Assembly: GCA_965262665.1 (NCBI GenBank)
Contig: CBDHFR010000004.1
Location: forward strand, 2,480,001 to 2,544,000
DNA from: CBDBND01 sp965262665
Lineage (GTDB): Bacteria; Pseudomonadota; Alphaproteobacteria; Rhodospirillales; Rhodospirillaceae
DNA: 64,000 nt
Direction of reading: 5' to 3'
The notes under the pieces are model-generated. The model was given only the letters and a program-made list of their open reading frames with translations. It did no database searches and had not been told where the DNA came from. Of this stretch, positions 28,559 through 36,138 are shown in pieces. The stretch's first letter is position 1, and every line of letters begins with the position of its first letter. The translations under genes and the position numbers were made by a program.

Positions 28559-29905
28559 TATGGACGCCCCCGGTGTTGCAAGGGAGAAACTGACTTAAAA
28601 CGGCGGTAGAGCTTGCAGTCATGTATCCGGCCTTTGCGCTGCGGTACGCTGACCGCTGGCCCTGATGGAATCCGAAAGATCGACGCCCAGTCAGATTAAC
28701 GAGCTCAAAGCTCTGACAATGCCTCGGGTTTGGCCGATCTCGGGTGGAGCCCTGTTTCGCCATCAAATCGTCGTTACCCTCGCAAGTTTGTATCCGCTTT
28801 CCAGCTGGTCAGGCGGGCGTCGGTCGGTAGATACGCTCGTATCTGAGCAGTGCCCAGGCGACGCGGGCTGTCTTATTGGCCATGGCGACCAGCACGACGT
28901 TTGTCGGCCGCCGCGCCAGGAGCCGGTCGGTCCAGCCAGGCCCCGTGCCCGGCTTGGCGCGGCGCCAGCGCAGCACGCTTCGCGCACCATGCACGAGCAA
29001 GCGCCTGATATAGCCATCCCCGCGCTTCGAGATCCGCCCCAGCCTGTCCTTGCCGCCACTCGAGTGTTGTCGGGGCACGAGACCGAGCCAGGCCGAGAGC
29101 TGCCGGCCCGAGCGAAACTGCGCGCCATCTCCGATCGTCGCGACCAGCGCCGTCGCGGTGATGACACCGACGCCGGGGATCGTCGCAAGCCGGCGGCTCG
29201 CCTGGTTGGATCGGTGCCAAGCCAAAAGCGTCGCCTCCAGCTGCTTGATCCGGGCCTGAGCGGAATGGAGCTGCTCAACCAGAGAGCCAAGCGCCTCGCG
29301 TGCCAGAGGGGGCAGTCGCACATCACCGGGATCTTCGATGATGGCAACCAGTTCCTCCACCTTCGACGCCCCTTGAGCGACGATCAGTCCGAGCTCCGCA
29401 CAGTGGCCGCGAAGCGCATTGATCACCATCGTGCGTTGACGGACCAACAGCTCACGGGCCCGGTGCAGCATCAAAACCGATTGCTGCTCGGCGCTTTTCG
29501 CCGGCGCAAAGCGCATCGTCGGACGCGTCACCGCCTCGCAGATCGCTTCCGCATCCGCCGCGTCGTTCTTGTTCGTCTTGACGAAGGGGCGAACGTATTG
29601 AGGCGGGATCAGCCGGACCTCATGGCCCAGCGCTTGTATCTCACGCGCCCAGTAGTGCGCACTGGCGCAGGCTTCCATGCCGACAAGACATGATGGCAAT
29701 CCGGCGAAGAACGCCAACACCTTCCCGCGGCGCAGCTTCCGCCGTAGTACCGCTCGCCCCTCACCATCAGCACCGTGAACCTGGAACACCGTCTTTGCCA
29801 GATCAAAACCGATTGTTGTAATATCCATCGTGGACGCTCCCTCTGTCTGGAGTTCAAACCAAACTCCATTCTGGCGCACTCGACGCCGAAAAGGGGGCGT
29901 CCATA
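28559..29905 (-). mobile_element. IS110 family insertion sequence
   Basis: The sequence TATGGACGCCCCC occurs at 28559-28571 and inverted at 29893-29905, bounding a 1347-base element with one intact transposase. The left side lies in IS6 transposase sequence. The right flank holds a relic of a different transposase. About 250 bases between the left end and the transposase stop hold no other gene. Confidence 0.75.
28809..29828 (-). CDS. IS110 family transposase
   Basis: A DEDD-type recombinase of about 340 residues. The N-terminal RuvC-like domain has TIGFDLAKTVFQVHG, CLVGMEACASAHYWA and the conserved KTNKNDAADAEAI. The C-terminal transposase_20 domain has LATIPGVGVITATALVATIG and ends in ISKRGDGYIRRLL and the Ser-containing HGARSVL segment. 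ATG 29828 has AGGGAGCG upstream. A longer frame to 29957 runs into a foreign transposase relic and is not part of this gene. It appears intact. Confidence 0.92.
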   Translation of the reverse strand: MDITTIGFDLAKTVFQVHGADGEGRAVLRRKLRRGKVLAFFAGLPSCLVGMEACASAHYWAREIQALGHEVRLIPPQYVRPFVKTNKNDAADAEAICEAVTRPTMRFAPAKSAEQQSVLMLHRARELLVRQRTMVINALRGHCAELGLIVAQGASKVEELVAIIEDPGDVRLPPLAREALGSLVEQLHSAQARIKQLEATLLAWHRSNQASRRLATIPGVGVITATALVATIGDGAQFRSGRQLSAWLGLVPRQHSSGGKDRLGRISKRGDGYIRRLLVHGARSVLRWRRAKPGTGPGWTDRLLARRPTNVVLVAMANKTARVAWALLRYERIYRPTPA

Positions 29906-30287
29906 CCATCAGATTAGTCCCTTCTATTTTCCTTAGCCGCCGATCTTCATGATGCAATCCCTCCAGGTGTGGATGACGTTCTTGGCAGGCGCAATCTTCA
30001 CAGCCTCACTGCGTCCAGATGCACTAACGCTGATTGAATCCCGTTACAGACACTCCTCAAACAGGTATAAGTAACGCTGGTATCGGGCTGGTGCATCACA
30101 AAAATTCTATGGATTTTCTCAATTCCAAAAAAGTTCGGTAAAGGTGGTTGCGGGCTTGCCCGTCTAGGGGATTCCCTGCAATTCGCCTCCAAAAAGAATA
30201 TTTTTTACAGTGGCTTAAGAAAGACTAAAACCGCCGGTGGTTTCCTCCAACAAACAATCAACACCATTGCAACACGGTGTTCCCGCC
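29906..30287. other. 380 bases without an intact gene; transposase 3'-end relic
   Basis: Bases 29916-29985, read on the minus strand, encode a short C-terminal relic (HLEGLHHEDRRLRKIEG) homologous to the integrase-type transposase end at 57112. The remainder shows no convincing coding. A small AACACC/GGTGTT hairpin lies near 30259-30281 just before the IS6 end. Confidence 0.55.
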
Positions 30288-31093
30288 GGCACTGTCAGAC
30301 TAAATTGCCTTGAGCCAGGAAGTAAGCTTCCCTAGCCTCAGACCATGCAAAATCCTTTTCGTTATTTCAACAGCTCTCCCGAGGTCATCCGCAGCACTGT
30401 GATGCTGTATGTTAGATTTCCACTCTCCCTGAGATAGGTCGAAGATCTACTCTACGAACGGGGCATCGACATCTCTTACGAGACGGTGCGGTACTGGTGG
30501 AACCGCTTTGGTCCGTTGTTTGCCGCCGAGATCCGGAAACGCCGCATTCGTCATGGATCCTATTCGAACTGGCGTTGGCACTTTGATGAAGTGTTTGTCC
30601 GCATTAACGGAGAAACACGTTATCTATGGCGTGCCGTTGACCATAAAGGCGAAGTCCTTGAGGTTTTGGCCACCAAACGCCGGGACCGAGAAGCCGCGCT
30701 TGAGTTTCTTAGACGTGCAATGAAGCGTTATGGCCGACCAGCCACGATCGTCACGGACCGACTTTGTTCATACGGCGCCGCTATGAAAGATATTGGGGTC
30801 GAAGACCGTCAGCTTTGTGGTCAATGGCTCAACAACCGGGCAGAAAATTCACACCAACCGTTCCGACGACGAGAAGGCGCGATGGCTCGGTTCAGAGACA
30901 TCAAGACCCTGCAGAAATTCGCCTCTGTCCATGCCTCAATCCACAACCACTTCAACCACCAACGCCATCTCAACCGAAGAGACATTTTCAAACAAGCTCA
31001 AGCCGCTGCCCTCGTCGAGTGGCAGCAACTTGCTGCCTGAAATTACTCGAATTACGGCTTCTTCTGCTCCGGGCCAGTTGGTCTGACAATGCC
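30288..31093 (+). mobile_element. IS6 family element, copy A
   Basis: An 806-base element between terminal repeats GGCACTGTCAGACTAA (left) and GGCATTGTCAGACCAA (read inward from the right). This is nearly the same length as copy B at 41937 (805 bases). It contains one transposase gene with a nonsense codon. No obvious eight-base target duplication is seen. Confidence 0.85.
30345..31040 (+). pseudogene. IS6 transposase with nonsense codon 31
   Basis: IS6/IS26-type DDE transposase of 231 residues. The catalytic residues are present: Asp in WHFDEVFVRING, Asp in ATIVTDRL and Glu in NNRAENSHQPFRRREG. Codon 31 (30435-30437) is TAG, where intact copy B has CAG (SLRQVED). Translation from ATG 30345 therefore stops early. 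An internal start after 30486 would lack the N-terminal DNA-binding region. Otherwise the gene is well kept, so the mutation is probably recent. Confidence 0.88.
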
Positions 31094-31189
31094 CTCGGGA
31101 GAGCTGGTGAAATAACGGAAGGGATTTTGCATGGTCTGAGGCTAAGGAAGCTTACTTCCTGACTCAAGGCAATTTAGTCTGACAGTGCC
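31094..31189 (-). repeat. inverted IS6 left-end fragment
   Basis: Directly next to the right end of copy A lies a 96-base inverted copy of an IS6 left end, including the terminal repeat and the first 13-14 codons of the transposase. It forms long inverted repeats with 30288-30390. Confidence 0.85.
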
Positions 31190-31376
31190 TTTCAACAGGC
31201 TGGTCGCGAAGCAGCGCTGGATTGTCGAGCAGGGCTTCGGGACGCTCAAGCGCCTCTTCCGCGGCGCCCGCTCCCGCTACATGACACGCGAGAAGGTTGA
31301 GGCCGAACTGACCTTCAAGGGCGCGGCCATGAACCTGCTGAAAGCGGCAAATCGCATCGAGCTTGTGGGCGCCTGA
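31190..31376 (+). pseudogene. IS5 family transposase, C-terminal fragment
   Basis: The frame reads VAKQRWIVEQGFGTLKRLFR, then ARSRYMTREKVEAELTFKG and a tail ending LLKAANRIELVGA. This is the Glu-containing end of an IS5-type transposase, from a different subgroup than the intact copy at 8265. The rest of the gene is missing to the left, where an IS6 fragment begins exactly at 31189. Confidence 0.78.
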
Positions 31377-31752
31377 GGGAGGAGTCCGTCCTAAACACCC
31401 GAAACCGCCGGCCTCGGGACCGAAACGCAACCGATATTCGCGCTCACAACGCCTAGTCACACGTAAACCTCCGCAAAAAGCCGCAAGCTGGAAAATCCAG
31501 CCTCTGCCGCAACAGTCTCGTAAAACCAAATAACGACTTACGTTGATTTCAATCCGGCCAAATTGCATGACCCGCTTGAAGGTTCATTTTGATTGCCATG
31601 GACTTGATGACAGGTTTCGTTAAGAAGCGCCTGTTAGTTGAAAAGAAACAAACTTCAATACTCATGACAATCAAATGATCTTGAATTTGTTCGTTTACCT
31701 TTGTGTGTATCCTTTATGCCTCAGTTTAAGTTACCAATCATCGATTTGTACG
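31377..31752. other. gap without recognisable gene
   Basis: The first 140 bases are probably the right flank of the IS5 fragment. The remainder, up to the cupin stop codon, is AT-richer and shows no supported coding sequence on either strand. Confidence 0.5.
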
Positions 31753-32112
31753 TTACGGTTCGATGGGAATAGTGATCATGCGTGTCTTTGTTTCACCCAC
31801 GAATCGAGATGTATGGCCTTGGCCTGTTGTATCTTGTGCGTAAAGCGCATCGCCGGGACCGAACCGGCGGACTTCACCGGACCCCACGCCCACTTCCAAT
31901 GCCCCATGCAAAACGATGAGGACACGAGGAACGCGCGCCACATGCCAGTCCAAAAAGTGTCCCGGTTCGCTTTCCCCCATTTCCCATCCGGCGCAATCTT
32001 GAACGGGCACCTTGCGCGAACCCCACGCCGTTTCGGATTCGGAAAGCTCGATCTCCTCGAAATGTGATTGGCCGTCATCCCCGGATTTCAGTGCAAGCAT
32101 TTTCATAATCAT
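31753..32112 (-). CDS. small cupin-domain protein 2
   Basis: About 119 residues. The cupin barrel segments RVLIVLHGALEVGVGSG, FGPGDALYAQD and TTGQGHTSRFVGE align with cupin 1 at 17583. ATG 32112 or 32106 may be used; the gene begins eight bases after the PhyH 3 stop, so they form an operon. A cupin beside PhyH or hydrolase genes recurs in the window. Catalytic function is not evident because the first motif lacks the usual His pair. Confidence 0.78.
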   Translation of the reverse strand: MIMKMLALKSGDDGQSHFEEIELSESETAWGSRKVPVQDCAGWEMGESEPGHFLDWHVARVPRVLIVLHGALEVGVGSGEVRRFGPGDALYAQDTTGQGHTSRFVGETKTRMITIPIEP

Positions 32113-32120
32113 CTGTCGGA

Positions 32121-32957
32121 CTATACCGCCTCGCGTGCCGTTGCTTCAGGATCGCACCAAAGCACAGGAAAGAATTCACCTTCGGGATGTTCACCGGGAA
32201 CGAGGTCTGATCGTTCCAGGCCTGGGATCACGGCTTTATGGGGCTGCGGATCCCACACAACATCATCACCGAACAGGCGGAGCGCGAGGCCAATGCGCGG
32301 CCGGTCGGTTGAGTCATTCCCCTTTGAGAAGTGTGGTGTGGACGGGTGGAACACGATGCAGTCACCCGGCGCTAAATCCCAAGTGATAAAGCGGTAGTCA
32401 GGATTGTCTCGTTCTTCTTCGAAAACCGGGCATAATCCCGTGTTTTGTTCTGGTTTGAAGCCGTATTGCAGTCCGTTCTCCACCAAATACCGGTGATAAC
32501 CGGCTACAAACTCTACTCGTCCATTCTCGTCATCCACTTCGGTCAGAGACAGCCAGATGTTCGGCGCCATTTCCCCGTTAACCGGCCAGGCCGTGGCATC
32601 GGTGTGCCACTGCATCTTGCGCGGCGACTGGGGCGGTTTGTGAAACAAATGGTCGTGATACATCCGGATTTCTTTTGAGCCGATGACCCTACCGGTGATC
32701 TCTGCAGCCGGTGACTCAAAGATGTAATCGCGGAAATCTTGATCGTTGCGCCACATGTAACAGACCGACGTCATGGTCTCACCCTGGGAGGGTCCAAGCA
32801 CGCCGTACTTGTCCGGATCGGCGATAACCCGTTCGGCGGCGGCGCGCATGCGCGTAACCCATTCGGCATCGAACATGCCCCGGAGACACACCACGCCATC
32901 GGACTGATACGCCAACCGATCCTCATCTGTGATGGGATGTAACGGGTGTTTATTCAT
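32121..32957 (-). CDS. phytanoyl-CoA dioxygenase (PhyH) family protein 3
   Basis: Fe(II)/2-oxoglutarate oxygenase of about 278 residues. Iron ligands are His118-x-Asp120 (MQWHTDATAW) and a distal His in VFHPSTPHFSKG; Arg in RPRIGLALRLF would hold 2-oxoglutarate. ATG 32957 is preferred: the upstream extension to 33008 (TTG) would leave little room for a promoter between it and the palindrome at 33034. The family start also fits ATG 32957, though its ribosome site is weak. The cupin follows closely. Control by the adjacent IclR is likely. Confidence 0.88.
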   Translation of the reverse strand: MNKHPLHPITDEDRLAYQSDGVVCLRGMFDAEWVTRMRAAAERVIADPDKYGVLGPSQGETMTSVCYMWRNDQDFRDYIFESPAAEITGRVIGSKEIRMYHDHLFHKPPQSPRKMQWHTDATAWPVNGEMAPNIWLSLTEVDDENGRVEFVAGYHRYLVENGLQYGFKPEQNTGLCPVFEEERDNPDYRFITWDLAPGDCIVFHPSTPHFSKGNDSTDRPRIGLALRLFGDDVVWDPQPHKAVIPGLERSDLVPGEHPEGEFFPVLWCDPEATAREAV

Positions 32958-33033
32958 GGTGACCGCTTCGGTCTTTCTCCCTGCCTGTCCCATAGCCTCC
33001 TGAGACAAGGTTTGTCGATGCCTTTGGTGATGG

Positions 33034-33052
33034 AAATCCGGAATGCGGATTT
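33034..33052. promoter_or_regulatory. palindromic operator upstream of PhyH 3
   Basis: AAATCCG-GAATG-CGGATTT has perfect seven-base arms. It abuts the IclR stop codon and lies upstream of the PhyH-cupin pair. A near copy at 33868 lies on the other side of the IclR gene. Confidence 0.65.
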
Positions 33053-33840
33053 TAGAGATTCAGCACTTTTATGGCTGAAAGTGCCGCTAGGAGCGGATCA
33101 GCGGCGGACCGAATAGTACCAGCCGCTGATTTCATCGCTGGAATAAGGCGATTTTCCACATCTGCCCTTGCGATCTCAGCCTCGATAAATCTGACCTCAA
33201 TCGCGTACAAGCGGCCCTCAACGTCATGGATAGGTACAGCCGCGCTGCCCTGAGGACTGCGAAAAGCATCGTAAATGACGTGCCCGCTTGATCGTATGCG
33301 CGACAGTAGGACATCGTAGAAATCAGGATCACGGACAAGAAGTTGCGATCCATGATTCTCGAGGTCTTTTAGGTATTGCTCTCGTGCTTTGTCCGGCGGG
33401 ATTAGGGCGAGGTAGAGGGCCCAAGACGGGCGGCCAAACCGAGGTAAGGGACCGGATTTGACGAAGTCCTTTAAATCTTTGTGACTCCGATATTCCGCGC
33501 TCGCGAGCACGGTGGCTTCTTTATTCATCACCGCCGTCAGTGAAACTGGCCATTCCAATTGACGGGCAAGGTCATCCAGAACGGGTTGTGCACAATCCGA
33601 AATGGCGACATCGGTAGATATCTGCCCGCCAAGGATGAAGGCACGGGTCGTTGCTCGGTAAGGTTCTCGGTAATTTTTGCGATAAGCGAAACCTTTGCGC
33701 CTGAGGGATTCAAGGTACCTGTAAGTGGCCTGTTGGGTGAGACCGGTGTGAGAAGCGACTTCCCTGACTGTGCCGCTTTCAAGCTCGACCAGGCCGTTGA
33801 GAACCTCAAGCCCCCGCTCTAAACCTTTGACCTGCTCCAT
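33052..33840 (-). CDS. IclR family transcriptional regulator 2
   Basis: Regulator of about 262 residues with an N-terminal winged helix (KGLERGLEVLNGLVELE, TVREVASHTGLTQQATYRYL, LRRKGFAYRK) and a C-terminal effector domain. ATG 33840 follows GGAAGGAAG; the family begins at this point. It is only distantly similar to IclR 1. It is flanked by two copies of AAATCCG-N5-(C/T)GGATT(T/A), one before the binding-protein gene and one before PhyH 3, which suggests that it binds both and controls itself. Confidence 0.9.
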   Translation of the reverse strand: MEQVKGLERGLEVLNGLVELESGTVREVASHTGLTQQATYRYLESLRRKGFAYRKNYREPYRATTRAFILGGQISTDVAISDCAQPVLDDLARQLEWPVSLTAVMNKEATVLASAEYRSHKDLKDFVKSGPLPRFGRPSWALYLALIPPDKAREQYLKDLENHGSQLLVRDPDFYDVLLSRIRSSGHVIYDAFRSPQGSAAVPIHDVEGRLYAIEVRFIEAEIARADVENRLIPAMKSAAGTIRSAADPLLAALSAIKVLNL

Positions 33841-33867
33841 GTTGAGCTTCCTTCCGGGCAAAGATTA

Positions 33868-33886
33868 AAATCCGCAATTTGGATTA
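33868..33886. promoter_or_regulatory. operator between IclR 2 and solute-binding protein
   Basis: AAATCCG-CAATT-TGGATTA differs from the perfect palindrome at 33034 at two arm positions and has the same five-base spacing. It lies 28 bases upstream of the IclR ATG in the divergent promoter region. Confidence 0.65.
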
Positions 33887-33989
33887 TAGTGCCTGTTGGG
33901 CTGGGTTGGTGTGTAAAACTAAGACATGTTTTCTCTGCCTAGCTTTGGAACGGTGGCAAAACCTTAAAACAATCGCGCGGTTTGAACTC

Positions 33990-35480
33990 ATGCGGCGGAT
34001 GTGGCTGTGGCTGACAGTGATACTTGGACTTGCCGCCTCACCGGTTCATGCAAGTGAGACCTTGCGCGTGGGCGCCCAGAGTTTTTCGCCCATGCTGGGC
34101 AATCCTTACGGCCCCATCGCCCTGCCCAATGCCCTGCCCCTTCAGGCCATTTTTGACTCTTTCACCCGCATCGGCCCCAACGGTCAGGTTTTACCCGGAC
34201 TAGCGACCGACTGGTCACAGGAAACCCCGACCCGATGGGTCTTTTCGCTCAAGGCAGACGTTACGTTTTCAAACGGCGAACCCTTCGACGCCGACGCCGT
34301 CATCGCGGCGTTCGATTACTTGCAGACTGACGAAGGGCGCCGTGATTCAGTCGCCAGCCTGGATATGAAAACGGCAGTCGTTTCTTTCGGGGCTCGCGAT
34401 CCTCTTACGGTTGAAATCGAGACGGCCGAACCGGACCCGATCCTTCCGCTTCATTTGAGTTTCATCCGTATTCCCGCACCACGTCACTGGCAGGATGTTG
34501 GCAGGGTTGAATTTCAACGCGCACCGGTCGGCACCGGGCCTTTCTATGTCGACTCCTGGACAACATCGCGGCTTGAACTTTCAGCTTTTGAAAAGTCTTG
34601 GCGGTCGCCAAAGGTCGACCGCATCAGCATGCTTCAGATTAAGGATCCGACGGCGCGGCTGCAGGCCTTTATGTCAGAGGCTGTGGATATTGCCTTTGAT
34701 TTGGCTCCGGAGGACGGGGCGGACGTGGAGACTATCGGAGGACGCCTGCTATCGCGGCCAGCCCCGCTGGTTAATTTCCTGTTGTTTGTGACAACCAAAG
34801 ACACGCCGCTGAAAGACGTACGTGTGCGGCGCGCGCTGAACTACGCCGCTAATAAGACTCAACTCCTCACCGCTTTTTTTGCCGATGCCGTGCCACCGGC
34901 GAGCCAGTTCTCACATCCCATGGCGTTCGGCTTCGATCCTACCCTGCCGCCCTACCCTTACGATTCTGACCGGGCGAAAGCCTTGTTGGATGAATCCGGG
35001 TATGCGGACGGTTTTGAATTCACAATGTTGATCGATCCGAGCCGGGGTGGCAGTTATGCGGATTGGTTCCAGCAACTGGCTCAAGATTTTTCTGCCGTCG
35101 GTGTAACCATGACGATACGGGCAACAACCGCCGCGCGGATGATCGAAAGCGTTCAAACCGGTGACTGGCCGGCGGAAGCGTTTGCCTGGACCTTCGCCGG
35201 TTTTGATTCCATACGCGGATACCGCTTCCGGTCCTGCAATTGGCGCGCACCCTATCATTGCGACCCGGCTATGATCCCGTTGATTGAATCAGCTCATCAA
35301 TCTGAAACAGAAAGCGCCAGGCTCGCGACAACGCACGCAACGTTGGCCTATGAACGGGACAACCCTCCGGGTGTCTTGTTATGGCAGGGTGTGGGATTTG
35401 ACGGTGTTGCACGTCAAGTTTCGGAATTCATAGTTGAACAAGATTTTGTGCGGTGGGATCGCGTTAGAGTAACCGACTAG
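33990..35480 (+). CDS. ABC transporter solute-binding protein, family 5
   Basis: Periplasmic binding protein of about 496 residues. It has a signal peptide (LWLTVILGLAASPVHASE), the N-terminal LRVGAQSFSPMLGNPYG, the signature GTGPFYVDSW and RVRRALNYAANKTQL, and the Cys pair CNWRAPYHCDP late in the protein. Such proteins bring oligopeptides or other ligands to an ABC permease; no permease or ATPase genes are present, so it may rely on a distant transporter or act as a sensor partner. ATG 33990 is selected because the signal peptide starts there. It is homologous to the damaged gene at 13193 and to the C-terminal relic at 36040. Confidence 0.9.
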   Translation: MRRMWLWLTVILGLAASPVHASETLRVGAQSFSPMLGNPYGPIALPNALPLQAIFDSFTRIGPNGQVLPGLATDWSQETPTRWVFSLKADVTFSNGEPFDADAVIAAFDYLQTDEGRRDSVASLDMKTAVVSFGARDPLTVEIETAEPDPILPLHLSFIRIPAPRHWQDVGRVEFQRAPVGTGPFYVDSWTTSRLELSAFEKSWRSPKVDRISMLQIKDPTARLQAFMSEAVDIAFDLAPEDGADVETIGGRLLSRPAPLVNFLLFVTTKDTPLKDVRVRRALNYAANKTQLLTAFFADAVPPASQFSHPMAFGFDPTLPPYPYDSDRAKALLDESGYADGFEFTMLIDPSRGGSYADWFQQLAQDFSAVGVTMTIRATTAARMIESVQTGDWPAEAFAWTFAGFDSIRGYRFRSCNWRAPYHCDPAMIPLIESAHQSETESARLATTHATLAYERDNPPGVLLWQGVGFDGVARQVSEFIVEQDFVRWDRVRVTD

Positions 35481-35552
35481 TCACGAAGGCATAGTCAAAC
35501 AAGCTTGGGATGTAGGCTCTATGACGCAATCAATTGATGAGAAGTTCGATCC

Positions 35553-36008
35553 ATGAATTCATTCGAGAATCTGGACGGCGTCTCAATTCAATGCATTTAC
35601 GCCGACAAACAAGGTGTGTCTCACTGCAAAGATTTGATTCTACCGGTAAGCGGCGATGCGAACGCGCCGAGCCGCTGGACTCCTGCGTTTCAGTCGGATC
35701 ATTGGAGCTGTGCACTGCCTTACCCCAGCGACGCACGCGTGTGGCATACAACGCCCACCCCAGCGCTATCAATTTTACTGAGCGGGCAAGGGAAAGTGAC
35801 GGTCGGGTCTCCTGATGGTGCACAGAACTCCAGGACTGGCGGAGCTGGAACAATATCTCTTTACATTGATAACTCAGGCTATGGTCACTTCACTGAAATC
35901 TATGGTTCGGAGCCAGCCTGTGTTGCGAGTCTAATTTTAACACCACCGCTACTCGAAAATTTTGCAGACGCTGCAATAGAGTGGCCCGAAGACGCAGTTA
36001 TCGAATAG
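35553..36008 (+). CDS. small cupin-like protein 3
   Basis: About 151 residues. Segments PALSILLSGQGKVTVGSPDG and IDNSGYGHFTEIYG correspond to the LLIVLQGTLEIGV and TTGKGHTS parts of cupins 1 and 2, so it is a more divergent member of the same group. ATG 35553 has GAGAAG upstream. It follows the binding-protein gene by 72 bases and precedes a relic of another binding-protein gene. Function unknown; a ligand-binding or accessory role is suggested only by context. Confidence 0.68.
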   Translation: MNSFENLDGVSIQCIYADKQGVSHCKDLILPVSGDANAPSRWTPAFQSDHWSCALPYPSDARVWHTTPTPALSILLSGQGKVTVGSPDGAQNSRTGGAGTISLYIDNSGYGHFTEIYGSEPACVASLILTPPLLENFADAAIEWPEDAVIE

Positions 36009-36039
36009 TTGTCCAACCCTGTAAAACAAGGTCTTAGAC

Positions 36040-36098
36040 CGATAGAAATCGTCGAAAACGATTTCGTACGCTGGGACCGCGTTGGACCAACGGACTAA
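36040..36098 (+). pseudogene. relic of the C-terminal end of a solute-binding protein
   Basis: Nineteen codons ending at TAA read IEIVENDFVRWDRVGPTD, closely matching the end of the binding protein at 33990 (FIVEQDFVRWDRVRVTD). Only the tail is left. It indicates that a third family 5 binding-protein gene once stood upstream of the amine oxidase and was deleted or replaced. Confidence 0.75.
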
Positions 36099-36138
36099 TT
36101 ATGAAGAAACGCTTTAATGAGATGGGAGTACCAAACCT

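Noticed and set aside
28665..29693. 342-codon open frame on the plus strand
   Set aside because: Shadow of the IS110 transposase on the other strand.
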